This document shows positions 1 to 8,004 of a stretch of DNA of 64,000 nt, one piece after another (the first letter of the stretch is position 1; every line of letters starts with the position of its first letter). A model generated the notes under the pieces. The model was not told where the DNA came from. It did not search any database and saw only the letters and a program-made list of their open reading frames with translations. Where the stretch lies: the NCBI GenBank assembly GCA_900696515.1, contig CAADGK010000098.1:24270-88269 (forward strand). The letters are read 5' to 3'. A program made the position numbers and the translations under genes. The stretch comes from an uncultured Nitrosospira sp. (GTDB taxonomy: Bacteria > Nitrospirota > Nitrospiria > Nitrospirales > Nitrospiraceae).

Positions 1-14
1 GCGAAGAACAACTC

Positions 15-725
15 GTGAGTGGACTGGAGCACTGGCTGATCGGGCTCAAGAGCTATCGATGGTCTTTGATCATCGGATGTGTCCTGCTGTTCCTGATGGG
101 GATGGGCCTGTGGGGATTGTTCTGGTACGAGGAGCAAAACGCCAGTAAAGCCCAAGAACTTGAGCGGGAAGCGACGAGTCGCCTGTTCACACGGCCTTCC
201 AACGATCCGCAAAAGGCGGCCGCCAATCTCAAGGAGGCTATTGCACTGTATAAACAGGTACTGGATGAGTATCCGCGTACCCCGACGGCCCCGCTTGTAC
301 AGTTCAGTCTCGGGAATGCCTTCCTTCAATCCAATGATGTGGACTCGGCAATCGAGGCATACAAACGATTTACCTCCACCTATGGATCCAACACGTCGCT
401 CCTCGGGCTCGTGTATCAAAAATTGGGATACGCCTATCTTGTCAAGGGAGATTTCGACCAGGCCGCCGGCGCATACTCGTCGATCCTCGATATGCCCGGC
501 GCCATGAACCGTGATTATGCGCTGTTTGAAGTCGCTCGGCTCGAGGAAAACCGCTCAAAACCGGACGAAGCCTTGAAACACTATCAAGAACTGCTGAAGA
601 CCTACCCCAACTCGCCGCTCACGAGTGAAGCGGCAGTACGGGTAAAGGTCATCGAGGCCAAGAAAAATCCTGAACCTGCCCCGGCGCCTGCTGCATCAGC
701 CCCTTCCAAGCCTTCCAAACCGTAA
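15..725 (+). CDS. Membrane-anchored tetratricopeptide repeat protein
   Basis: 236-residue protein with a short cytoplasmic N-terminus, one hydrophobic segment at about residues 17-39 and a soluble TPR domain. The layout resembles YfgM/BamD-like TPR proteins, which hold chaperone or assembly contacts at the envelope. Helical TPR-like repeats run from about residue 65 to 210 with spacing near 35. The tail is Pro/Ala/Ser/Lys-rich (PAPAASAPSKPSKP) and probably disordered. The GTG start lies 14 bases into the window, so an earlier start or an overlapping upstream gene cannot be excluded. It converges on the transglycosylase gene. The exact role is unknown and the YfgM comparison is only by architecture. 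Confidence 0.75.
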   Translation: MSGLEHWLIGLKSYRWSLIIGCVLLFLMGMGLWGLFWYEEQNASKAQELEREATSRLFTRPSNDPQKAAANLKEAIALYKQVLDEYPRTPTAPLVQFSLGNAFLQSNDVDSAIEAYKRFTSTYGSNTSLLGLVYQKLGYAYLVKGDFDQAAGAYSSILDMPGAMNRDYALFEVARLEENRSKPDEALKHYQELLKTYPNSPLTSEAAVRVKVIEAKKNPEPAPAPAASAPSKPSKP

Positions 726-748
726 GCCCTTGATCTAAACGATACGCG

Positions 749-783
749 GTGGGAACAAGGTCCTCGCAAGAGGCCTCTCCCAC
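749..783. terminator. Hairpin between convergent genes
   Basis: GTGGGA (749-754) pairs with TCCCAC (778-783). Inside it AGG-T-CCTC pairs with GAGG-CCT around a GCAA tetraloop. It sits between the stop of the TPR gene and the stop of the convergent mltD-like gene, where a bidirectional terminator is expected. Neither side has a clear T-run, so factor-independent termination is not proven. Confidence 0.45.
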
Positions 784-785
784 TG

Positions 786-2132
786 CTATCTGGCAAGATT
801 GAGCAATTCACCGGCTCGGATGCTGAGACCGGAAATATTATTGCGGGCTTTGATGGTCTTGATGGGAATACCGAACTTGCGTGATATTTTTTGGAGGGTA
901 TCGCCCATCCGAACGCGATACACGTGTGAGGCGTTGATCTTGGGGCGCGGGATCTCACGATCCGCCATCATGGCCAGGGGGGGGAATTTGTGAGTGGGAA
1001 CTCGTTCCAGCAATTCCAGCACTTTTTCACTCATTCCAACCGGAACCTTCAGATGATAGCTGGTCTCGTCCGGAGGCGTGGCATCCCGCCGAAGTTCGGG
1101 GTTCAGCAGCCGGAGATCGTTGTACGAAATACCGGTCACATTTGAAATAGCCCGGAAGTGCAACGGGCGGGTCACGACAACCTCCTCAAACTCATGAGGT
1201 GGAACCGGGTTTTGAGCAAACCCGTACCGGTCCGGATTCCGAGCAATGATCGTGGCCGCCATGATGCGAGGCACATATTGCTTTGTTTCCAACCGAATTA
1301 ATTTGGTCCTGGAGATGTCAGAGAACGATTCGGCTTGAGCCTTATGAAGCGCGCGTAACACCTTTCCTTCTCCGGCATTATAGGCTGCCATCGCTAACGG
1401 CCAGGTTCCAAAAATATCGTACAGGTCCCTGAGATACCGGGCCGCCGCCACCGTCGACTTAATAGGATCTCGCCGTTCATCCACATAGTGATCGATGCGC
1501 AACCCGTACAGCTTTCCCGTGCCTTTCATAAACTGCCACGGACCCGTCGCTTTGGCTCTCGAATAGGCGTACGGATTGAACCCACTTTCAACCAAGGACA
1601 AATGCACGAGATCGCTCGGAAGGTTGAACTCCGCAAAGATGTTTTCGACCAGCGGACGGTAGCGATTGAGTCGCACCATCCACTGCTCGAATCGGTCCCG
1701 AATGGAGGTGTTAAAAAAACGGATATGGCTTTGCACCGACTGATCGATGACCACGGGAATGTTATACAACGTTTCCTGAGGCTCTGCCGATCCTGCACGT
1801 GCCTCGGACGGAGGCGTCTCAGCGGAATTGTCACCTACGGAAAGGTCAGGCGGCGACGCGGTCAGCTCGGGCTCCAGTGGAACCAGATTCGGATCCAAAT
1901 CATCGCTGTTTTCTTGTGCAGCCTCGATCCCTTCGAGTAACGTATCCGAACCAACAGGAGCGGCCGAAGGGGCCGCCGACTGGTTCACAACCGCTACGTC
2001 TTGTGCCAAACCTTGAGCGGGTAGTACAAGGAGAATGGAGCCGACCACACAGGTGGCCGCCACTCCCGCAACTCCGTCCCAACGATTGACGGCCATCATT
2101 CCTCGAAACAGCATGTGAGAGAGCCTATCCAT
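786..2132 (-). CDS. mltD: Membrane-bound lytic murein transglycosylase D-like, SLT plus LysM
   Basis: Periplasmic enzyme that cleaves the MurNAc-GlcNAc bond of peptidoglycan with 1,6-anhydro product formation. The N-terminus carries a hydrophobic export segment ending near an AQGLAQ signal-peptidase-like site. A low-complexity acidic Pro-rich linker follows to about residue 120 of the longest reading. The SLT domain then contains the catalytic Glu in LSLVESGFNP and the GPWQFMKGTG motif. A single LysM peptidoglycan-binding domain closes the protein (HVYRVRMGDTLQKISRKF). E. coli MltD has two LysM domains and a lipobox; I see one LysM and no lipobox. The longest reading begins at TTG 2150. I chose ATG 2132, with ATG 2114 also possible. 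Confidence 0.85.
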   Translation of the reverse strand: MDRLSHMLFRGMMAVNRWDGVAGVAATCVVGSILLVLPAQGLAQDVAVVNQSAAPSAAPVGSDTLLEGIEAAQENSDDLDPNLVPLEPELTASPPDLSVGDNSAETPPSEARAGSAEPQETLYNIPVVIDQSVQSHIRFFNTSIRDRFEQWMVRLNRYRPLVENIFAEFNLPSDLVHLSLVESGFNPYAYSRAKATGPWQFMKGTGKLYGLRIDHYVDERRDPIKSTVAAARYLRDLYDIFGTWPLAMAAYNAGEGKVLRALHKAQAESFSDISRTKLIRLETKQYVPRIMAATIIARNPDRYGFAQNPVPPHEFEEVVVTRPLHFRAISNVTGISYNDLRLLNPELRRDATPPDETSYHLKVPVGMSEKVLELLERVPTHKFPPLAMMADREIPRPKINASHVYRVRMGDTLQKISRKFGIPIKTIKARNNISGLSIRAGELLNLAR

Positions 2133-2261
2133 CCCCTGCACACTTGTCAAGAAATCGACCGGACCTCCCGTGCGTGCTCAACCCATTTTCATCCTGCCTG
2201 ACATTGCTCCGCCAGACTCCACCGCGGCAGCATCACGTGGCCAATTCCGGTGTTCGATTCC

Positions 2262-2291
2262 TTGACAGGTTCCCAAAACACATGGTAGCGT
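2262..2291 (+). promoter_or_regulatory. Likely sigma-70 promoter for the aminotransferase-serA genes
   Basis: A perfect TTGACA (2262-2267) is followed after 18 bases by TAGCGT (2286-2291), three of six matches to the -10 consensus. It lies about 65 bases before the next start codon in the divergent region. The -10 is weak, so this is moderately supported. Confidence 0.4.
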
Positions 2292-2356
2292 ACGCCCTCT
2301 CCCAAGATCTATCTTACCGAATTTACATTGTTATTTTGTTGAGGAGGTATTGAGCA

Positions 2357-3499
2357 ATGCTGAAGCGCTATCTCTTGGCTCCTGGCCCGACACCAGTCCC
2401 CCCGGAGGTGTTGTTGGCAATGGCTCGTCCGATGATCCATCACCGCGCCCCCGAATTCGACCCTATCTTTGCCGAGGTGCGTGAGGGGCTGAAATGGCTG
2501 TTTCAGACACAGAATGATGTCCTGATGCTTGCGGCATCCGGCACCGGCGGGATGGAAGGCTCCGTGTCCAACTTTTTATCGCCGGGCGATAAAGCCTTAT
2601 ATGTGAACGCCGGAAAATTCGGCGAGCGCTGGGGCAAGCTGTGTAAAACATTCGGCGTCCAGTCGACGGAACTCAAGGTCGAGTGGGGCCGCGCGATCGA
2701 TCCTCAACAAGTCGCCGACGCTCTGAAAAAAGATCCCTCCATTAAGGCGGTCTATGTGCAGGCCAGTGAGACGTCAACCGGAGTATCGCATGACGTCAAG
2801 TCGCTGGGTGAAATCGTCAAACGATTCGAGAATACCATTTTAGTGGTCGATGCGATCACAGCCCTCGGGGTCTTCGATATTCAAACGGACGCATGGGGAC
2901 TGGACGTCGTCATCACCGGCTCTCAGAAGGCCTTGATGTTACCTCCGGGGATGGCGTTTGTAAGCGTGAGTCCCAAAGCCTGGGCCTTGGCCGACAAGGC
3001 AACGAATGCCGCTTTTTACTTTAACTTTAAGAAAGAACGGGACAATCAGGTCAAGAATCAGACGTTGTTCACCCCGACGGTTTCTCTCATCATCGGGCTT
3101 CAGGAAGCCCTCAAGATCATGCGGGCGGAAGGGTTGGGGCAGATGTTTGCCCGACAGGGGCGATTGGCTCTTGCGATGCGGGAAGGTGTGAAAGCGGCCG
3201 GCATGACGCTGTTTCCCAAAGAGTCTCCAAGCGATGCCCTCACGGCGGTGTGTGCTCCGGACGGCATCGACGGCCAGGCCATCTATAAGAATCTTCGTGT
3301 GAAATACGGCATGACCGCAGCCGGCGGGCAAGACCACCTCAAGGGGAAAATCTTCCGTCTCTCACATATGGGCTATGCCGATACCTTCGATGTGATCGCC
3401 GCCCTCGCTGCAACTGAAATGGTGCTGAAGGGGCTGGGTCATCCCGTCACATTGGGCAGTGGAGTCGGGAAAGCACAAGAAATCTTGATGGCAAAGTAA
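2357..3499 (+). CDS. Class V aminotransferase (alanine/serine-glyoxylate type)
   Basis: 380-residue PLP-dependent fold-type I transaminase. The PLP lysine is K191 in ITGSQKALMLPPG, the cofactor Asp is D165 (VVDAIT), and the phosphate-binding loop is ASGTGGMEG at about 60-67. Length matches serine-glyoxylate and alanine-glyoxylate aminotransferases. A strong Shine-Dalgarno (GAGGAGGT) precedes the ATG. serA follows after only 17 bases, so the pair looks co-transcribed. By family it may transfer amino groups between alanine or serine and glyoxylate. By context, it could instead supply the phosphoserine aminotransferase step after SerA. The sequence alone does not decide substrate. Confidence 0.88.
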   Translation: MLKRYLLAPGPTPVPPEVLLAMARPMIHHRAPEFDPIFAEVREGLKWLFQTQNDVLMLAASGTGGMEGSVSNFLSPGDKALYVNAGKFGERWGKLCKTFGVQSTELKVEWGRAIDPQQVADALKKDPSIKAVYVQASETSTGVSHDVKSLGEIVKRFENTILVVDAITALGVFDIQTDAWGLDVVITGSQKALMLPPGMAFVSVSPKAWALADKATNAAFYFNFKKERDNQVKNQTLFTPTVSLIIGLQEALKIMRAEGLGQMFARQGRLALAMREGVKAAGMTLFPKESPSDALTAVCAPDGIDGQAIYKNLRVKYGMTAAGGQDHLKGKIFRLSHMGYADTFDVIAALAATEMVLKGLGHPVTLGSGVGKAQEILMAK

Positions 3500-3516
3500 C
3501 CAGAGTGAGGAGTGAC

Positions 3517-5115
3517 ATGGCCGTAGCGGGAATGAAAATTCTGATCAGCGACAGTTTGTCGAAGCAGGGAGTCGAAGCGTTGGAAAAAGCCGGATTCACC
3601 GTCGTGGTGAAATCCAAAATGCCGAAGGATGAACTATTCAAGGAGATCAAGGACGCCGACGGATTAATCGTGCGATCCGGGACCAAGGTGACCGAAGAAC
3701 TGCTCGCGGCAGCCGACAAGCTCAAGGTAGTCGGGCGAGCCGGATCCGGGCTCGACAATGTCGACACGCCGGCGGCGACTCGTCGCGGCATTGTCGTCAT
3801 GAATACTCCGGGCGGCAACACCGTCACGACGGCCGAACATACGATGTCCATGATCTGCGCCATGAGCCGGCGCATTCCCCAAGCCACCGCCTCGGTCAAG
3901 GCAGGCAAGTGGGAGAAGGATAAATTCATGGGTGTCGAGCTCTACAACAAAGTGCTCGGTATCATCGGCGCCGGACAGATCGGCAGTCACCTGACCAAGA
4001 TGGCGCAGGGAATCGGCATGAGCGTCGTCGCATTTGACCCCTACCTGGCGCCAGACCGAGCCGAGCGGATGGGCGTCACCATGTTGGACCTTGATGAGCT
4101 CTTCCGGCGAGCCGATGTCATTTCCGTTCATACGCCGTTGACTCCGGAAACCAAAGGCATCATCAACGCCCAGGCCATCGCGAAGATGAAGCCCGGAGTC
4201 CTCATCGTCAACTGCGCGCGTGGCGGGATCATCAATGAACAGGATTTATGCGACGCGCTGAAGTCAAAGCGAGTAGCCGGCGCCGCCTTCGATGTATTCG
4301 AAGAAGAACCCGTGAAGCCCGACAATCCGCTCCTGGCCTTGGATAATTTTATTTGCACTCCCCATATCGGCGCCCAAACCACAGAGGCACAAGAGAACGT
4401 CGCGATTGGAATCGCCGAACAGATTGTTGATTATTTCACCAAAGGCGTGGCAAAAGGAGCCGTCAATATTCCTTCCGTCGCACCAGAGCTGCTGCCTCGT
4501 CTGCAACCCTTCCTCACGTTGGCTGAGAAGCTTGGCACCCTTCAAACCCAGTTGGTACAAGGCGGCGTCGAACGGGTCACGGTGGAGTACAGTGGCGAGG
4601 TCGCCGGTCTTTCAGTAGCACCGTTGACCATCGCTGTGTTGAAAGGCCTGCTGAACCCCATCATGGAGCATCCGGTCAACTATGTAAACGCTCCCATCGT
4701 GGCGAAGGAACGCGGCATCGAAGTCAAAGAGATCAAGAGTACGGATGCCGGCGATTTCACGAGCCTCATCCGGGTTCGTGTCGAGGCTGGAAAAGCCTCG
4801 CATCAGGTCGCAGGCACCCTGTATCACAAGAAGGAAGCCAGAATTACCGAGATCGACCAATTCAAAGTCGAAGTTGTCCCAGAAGGGCATATGCTCCTGA
4901 TTCATAATGTTGACCGGCCAGGGGTCATTGGAATGGTGGGAAAAGTCCTCGGCGATCGGGCGATCAATATTCTCCGCATGCAGTGCGCGTTGGAAAAACG
5001 CGGAGGCGATGCCCTCCTGATCATTGGGTCTGATACGGAGTTTCCTGCAGCGGCACTGAACGAAATTCGCGCGAGCTCAAACATTCTCTCCGTCAAGGTC
5101 GCAAACCTATCCTAG
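3517..5115 (+). CDS. serA: D-3-phosphoglycerate dehydrogenase
   Basis: Catalyses NAD-dependent oxidation of 3-phosphoglycerate to 3-phosphohydroxypyruvate, the first step of serine synthesis. About 532 residues, the long type 1 form: substrate and Rossmann domains to about 310, an intervening ASB domain, and a C-terminal ACT domain (HMLLIHNVDRPGVIGMVGKV) that usually senses serine. The NAD loop GAGQIG is at 151-156. Catalytic residues are R235 (CARGG), E264 (FEEEP) and H283 (TPHIG). The reading frame extends to GTG 3505, but ATG 3517 has AGGAG at 3508-3512 in front of it. The neighbouring aminotransferase and hisZ suggest an amino-acid biosynthesis unit. Confidence 0.95.
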   Translation: MAVAGMKILISDSLSKQGVEALEKAGFTVVVKSKMPKDELFKEIKDADGLIVRSGTKVTEELLAAADKLKVVGRAGSGLDNVDTPAATRRGIVVMNTPGGNTVTTAEHTMSMICAMSRRIPQATASVKAGKWEKDKFMGVELYNKVLGIIGAGQIGSHLTKMAQGIGMSVVAFDPYLAPDRAERMGVTMLDLDELFRRADVISVHTPLTPETKGIINAQAIAKMKPGVLIVNCARGGIINEQDLCDALKSKRVAGAAFDVFEEEPVKPDNPLLALDNFICTPHIGAQTTEAQENVAIGIAEQIVDYFTKGVAKGAVNIPSVAPELLPRLQPFLTLAEKLGTLQTQLVQGGVERVTVEYSGEVAGLSVAPLTIAVLKGLLNPIMEHPVNYVNAPIVAKERGIEVKEIKSTDAGDFTSLIRVRVEAGKASHQVAGTLYHKKEARITEIDQFKVEVVPEGHMLLIHNVDRPGVIGMVGKVLGDRAINILRMQCALEKRGGDALLIIGSDTEFPAAALNEIRASSNILSVKVANLS

Positions 5116-5135
5116 TGAGTAGTTACTAGGCGATT

Positions 5136-6530
5136 ATGGCTGCTGCCCCTCCGACGCGCACGGTTTCTTCGGAAAAGGTGCCTCTCATACGCGAACGCTC
5201 ACTTGTTCCCGTGGGAATGGCCACGATTCTTCCGGAAGCGACCCGCCATGTTCGCCATCTGGAATCCGCGCTTCTCCGTCAATTCTACGGGGCCGGCTAT
5301 GACGAGATCATCCTTCCCACTTTTGAGTATCTCGACGTCCTGGCGCCGGGCCTTGAACCTCGCCTGGCTGAAAACTCCTATAAAATCATCGACAGAACGA
5401 CCGGACGTATCCTGCTCCTGAGGCCAGACGTGACCGCGCAAATTGCGCGAACGGTCGCCATGGGCATGGTCGGCGCTCGCCTGCCGTTGCGGTTGTCGTA
5501 TCGCGCCACGGTATTTCGACATGAACCGGAACACGTCGGTCGGGACCGAGAAATTTTTCAAGTCGGCGCCGAGCTGATCGGGGCCGACGATCCCGCCGCC
5601 GATTGTGAAATGATCACCTTGATGATCGAATCCCTTCGTCAAATCGGCCTGCCGTCGTTCAAGGTCTCGCTGGGGCATGTCGGGTTTTTCAAAGGCCTTC
5701 TGGTATGTGCCGGGCTCTCGGCCGAGGGAAGAAAACGGGCGGAGGAAGCCGCCGCCAGAAAGGATTTGCCGAGGCTCGAAGAAATCATTTTGCAAGAACG
5801 GGTGGCCAAGCGTTCTGCACGTCGGATTCTTGACGCGCTCGAGCTCTGCGGAACAGCCGACATCCTCATGAAGGGACGCGCGCTCGCCAAAGGGGAGCCC
5901 TCCCTGCTGCAGGCGTTAGACCGATTGGCCCGCATCTACGGCATATTATGTGCCTCAGGGTTCAAAGACCTGCTCCTTTTGGATTTAGGTGAGTTCCGAG
6001 GATTCGATTACTATGACGGTGTGGTGTTCGACGTGTTCTCGGAAGGGATCGAGGTGGAATTGGGTGGAGGAGGGCGGTACAACCATCTCATCGGACGGTT
6101 TGGTCGCGATCTGCCATCTACCGGCTTTGGGCTCAATGTCGATCGGCTCTTCCGAAGCCTCAACCTTTCCGGGGCCATGAAGCCTCTTGAGTCCCCCATC
6201 CTTGTGATAGGCCCCACGAACAGATCCCATGAACTGATTTCCATCTCCCAGGAACTCCGACAAGCCGGATTGCGAGTACTCCAACGATCCATCGCGGCCT
6301 CCGGCCACAACCTGATCCGCATGGCTGCAGATGTTGCTCGTGAATCAGAAGTCTCCACCACCATTGTCGTCGGCGCGGATCGATCCAAGGAGGATCATGT
6401 CCTGCTGTTGCCACGAACCGAAGCGCATCAAGTCGGAGACGAGACGAGGACGCACCGGATGCCGACACGCACTGTGCTGAAACGAGACCTTGTACATACG
6501 CTGCGCGCCAAACCCGAAGGGGCATCATGA
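5136..6530 (+). CDS. hisZ: ATP phosphoribosyltransferase regulatory subunit (HisRS paralogue)
   Basis: Class II aminoacyl-tRNA-synthetase-like protein without synthetase function. HisZ binds short-form HisG and makes its ATP phosphoribosyltransferase activity histidine-sensitive. Motif 2-like sequence FRHEPEHVGRDREIFQ is at about 127-142, and GFDYYDGVVF and GGGGRYNHLIGRFG follow in the C-terminal half of the core. At 464 residues it is longer than many HisZ proteins because it keeps a C-terminal anticodon-binding-like domain from about 350 onward. A true HisRS is the main alternative, but the diverged motifs favour HisZ. It is followed by dnaB with an ATGA overlap, so the two are translationally coupled. 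hisG is not in the window. Confidence 0.8.
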   Translation: MAAAPPTRTVSSEKVPLIRERSLVPVGMATILPEATRHVRHLESALLRQFYGAGYDEIILPTFEYLDVLAPGLEPRLAENSYKIIDRTTGRILLLRPDVTAQIARTVAMGMVGARLPLRLSYRATVFRHEPEHVGRDREIFQVGAELIGADDPAADCEMITLMIESLRQIGLPSFKVSLGHVGFFKGLLVCAGLSAEGRKRAEEAAARKDLPRLEEIILQERVAKRSARRILDALELCGTADILMKGRALAKGEPSLLQALDRLARIYGILCASGFKDLLLLDLGEFRGFDYYDGVVFDVFSEGIEVELGGGGRYNHLIGRFGRDLPSTGFGLNVDRLFRSLNLSGAMKPLESPILVIGPTNRSHELISISQELRQAGLRVLQRSIAASGHNLIRMAADVARESEVSTTIVVGADRSKEDHVLLLPRTEAHQVGDETRTHRMPTRTVLKRDLVHTLRAKPEGAS

Positions 6531-7879
6531 CGGCCGGCAGTTCAGTTGACCTCTCTCAACCAAAGCTTCCCCCACAAAACTTGGAGGCTGAGCAGTCGGT
6601 GCTCGGCGCCATCCTGCTTGACAACGCCGCCATGCCGAAGGCGATGGAACTACTGGTCGAGGATGACTTCTACCGCACCGCCCACAAGAAAGTCTTTCAA
6701 GCGATGCTTGAACTCGCTGACACGGGCGAAGTCATCGACCATATCACGTTGACCGAGCGGCTTAAGTTTCGTAAGGAGCTCGAGGTCATCGGCGGGGCCG
6801 CCTACCTTGCCGAACTGGTCCAGATTGTCCCCAGTTCTGCCAATATTCGCTACCACTGCAAAATTGTTCGGGATAAGGCTGTGGCCCGCCAGCTGATCAG
6901 CACGTCCACGGAGGTACTGACCAGAGGTTATGAGGGAACCGCCTCGATTGATGACCTGCTCGATTTCGCGGAACGCTCGGTATTCAGTATTGCTCAAGGG
7001 AAACTGGAGCGATCATTTAGCCCGATCAGTCAGGTCATTAAGGAAAGTCTGGATGTCATCGACAAACTGTCGAAACGAAAAGAGCATGTCACCGGCGTGC
7101 CGACCGGCTACTATGATCTTGATGACATTACCGCTGGGCTGCAGGCGTCGGATCTGGTCGTCGTGGCGGGGCGACCAAGCATGGGAAAAACGAGCCTGGC
7201 CTTGGGTTTTGCGACACATGCCGCCATTCATGCCAACACCGTCGTCGGTATCTTCAGCTTGGAAATGTCGAAACCCCAAATCGTGCTGCGTATGCTCAGC
7301 TCCGAAGCACGCGTTGATTCCCACGCGCTCCGCACGGGAAAACTGCAGAAAGAGGACTGGTGGAGACTGGCGGAGGCAGCCGGGCGTTTGGAGCAGGCTC
7401 CGATCTATATCGACGACACCGGAGGAATCACCGTGCAGCAGATGCGCGGAAAGGCACGTCGTCTCAAAGCCGAGAAGGGACTGGACCTGCTGATCGTCGA
7501 CTACTTGCAACTGATGCAAGGCCGAAGCGATTCCGAATCCCGCCAACAAGAGATCTCCGACATCTCCCGTTCGTTGAAAGCCTTGGCCAAAGAGCTCAAT
7601 GTCCCGGTGGTCGCCCTGTCCCAGTTGAGCCGGGCCGTGGAGGCACGCAAACCACCAATTCCGATGCTGGCCGACCTTCGGGAAAGCGGGGCGATCGAGC
7701 AGGATGCCGATGTCGTCATGTTCATTTACCGCGAAGACGTCTATGATCAGAACTCAGAACGAAAGGGAATTGCCGACATCATTGTCAGCAAACATCGAAA
7801 CGGACCCATCGGAAAGAAAGAGCTGTTTTTCCAGGATCGTTATGCCAAGTTTGAAAGCCTCGACCTTCGCGAAAACTGA
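6527..7879 (+). CDS. dnaB: Replicative DNA helicase
   Basis: Hexameric 5'-3' helicase that unwinds DNA at the replication fork and recruits primase. 450 residues, the usual family length. The N-terminal all-helical DnaB_N domain runs to about 120 (PQNLEAEQSVLGAILLD), then a linker, then the RecA-like core. Walker A is GRPSMGKTS with K221, and Walker B is in LLIVDYLQLM. The arginine-finger region follows, and the motif RESGAIEQDADVVMFIYRED is typical of DnaB. No intein is present. The start overlaps the hisZ stop (ATGA), an uncommon partner for a replication gene. No origin or single-strand-binding gene is nearby. Confidence 0.97.
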   Translation: MTAGSSVDLSQPKLPPQNLEAEQSVLGAILLDNAAMPKAMELLVEDDFYRTAHKKVFQAMLELADTGEVIDHITLTERLKFRKELEVIGGAAYLAELVQIVPSSANIRYHCKIVRDKAVARQLISTSTEVLTRGYEGTASIDDLLDFAERSVFSIAQGKLERSFSPISQVIKESLDVIDKLSKRKEHVTGVPTGYYDLDDITAGLQASDLVVVAGRPSMGKTSLALGFATHAAIHANTVVGIFSLEMSKPQIVLRMLSSEARVDSHALRTGKLQKEDWWRLAEAAGRLEQAPIYIDDTGGITVQQMRGKARRLKAEKGLDLLIVDYLQLMQGRSDSESRQQEISDISRSLKALAKELNVPVVALSQLSRAVEARKPPIPMLADLRESGAIEQDADVVMFIYREDVYDQNSERKGIADIIVSKHRNGPIGKKELFFQDRYAKFESLDLREN

Positions 7880-7923
7880 TAGGCCGATGACTTCTTCAAC
7901 GTCCTGAGGAGACATCGCGCGGT

Positions 7924-7952
7924 TTGCGCATCCTTCCACCACTCGGTATAAT
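7924..7952 (+). promoter_or_regulatory. Sigma-70 promoter for the TPR lipoprotein gene
   Basis: TTGCGC (7924-7929), a 17-base spacer and a perfect TATAAT (7947-7952). It lies in the 125-base gap after dnaB, about 50 bases before the next start codon. This is the best -10 match I noticed in the window. Confidence 0.65.
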
Positions 7953-8004
7953 CTCCCTGTATTCATGCAAACTAACCCGGTGAACGCAGCAGGTACACCT
8001 AACC

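Noticed and set aside
602..958. Minus-strand open frame overlapping the TPR gene end and the mltD end
   Set aside because: It overlaps two supported genes and a hairpin and has no domain.
5136..6530. Histidyl-tRNA synthetase
   Set aside because: Motif 2 and the histidine-binding regions are diverged, so HisZ fits better, although the C-terminal domain is HisRS-like.
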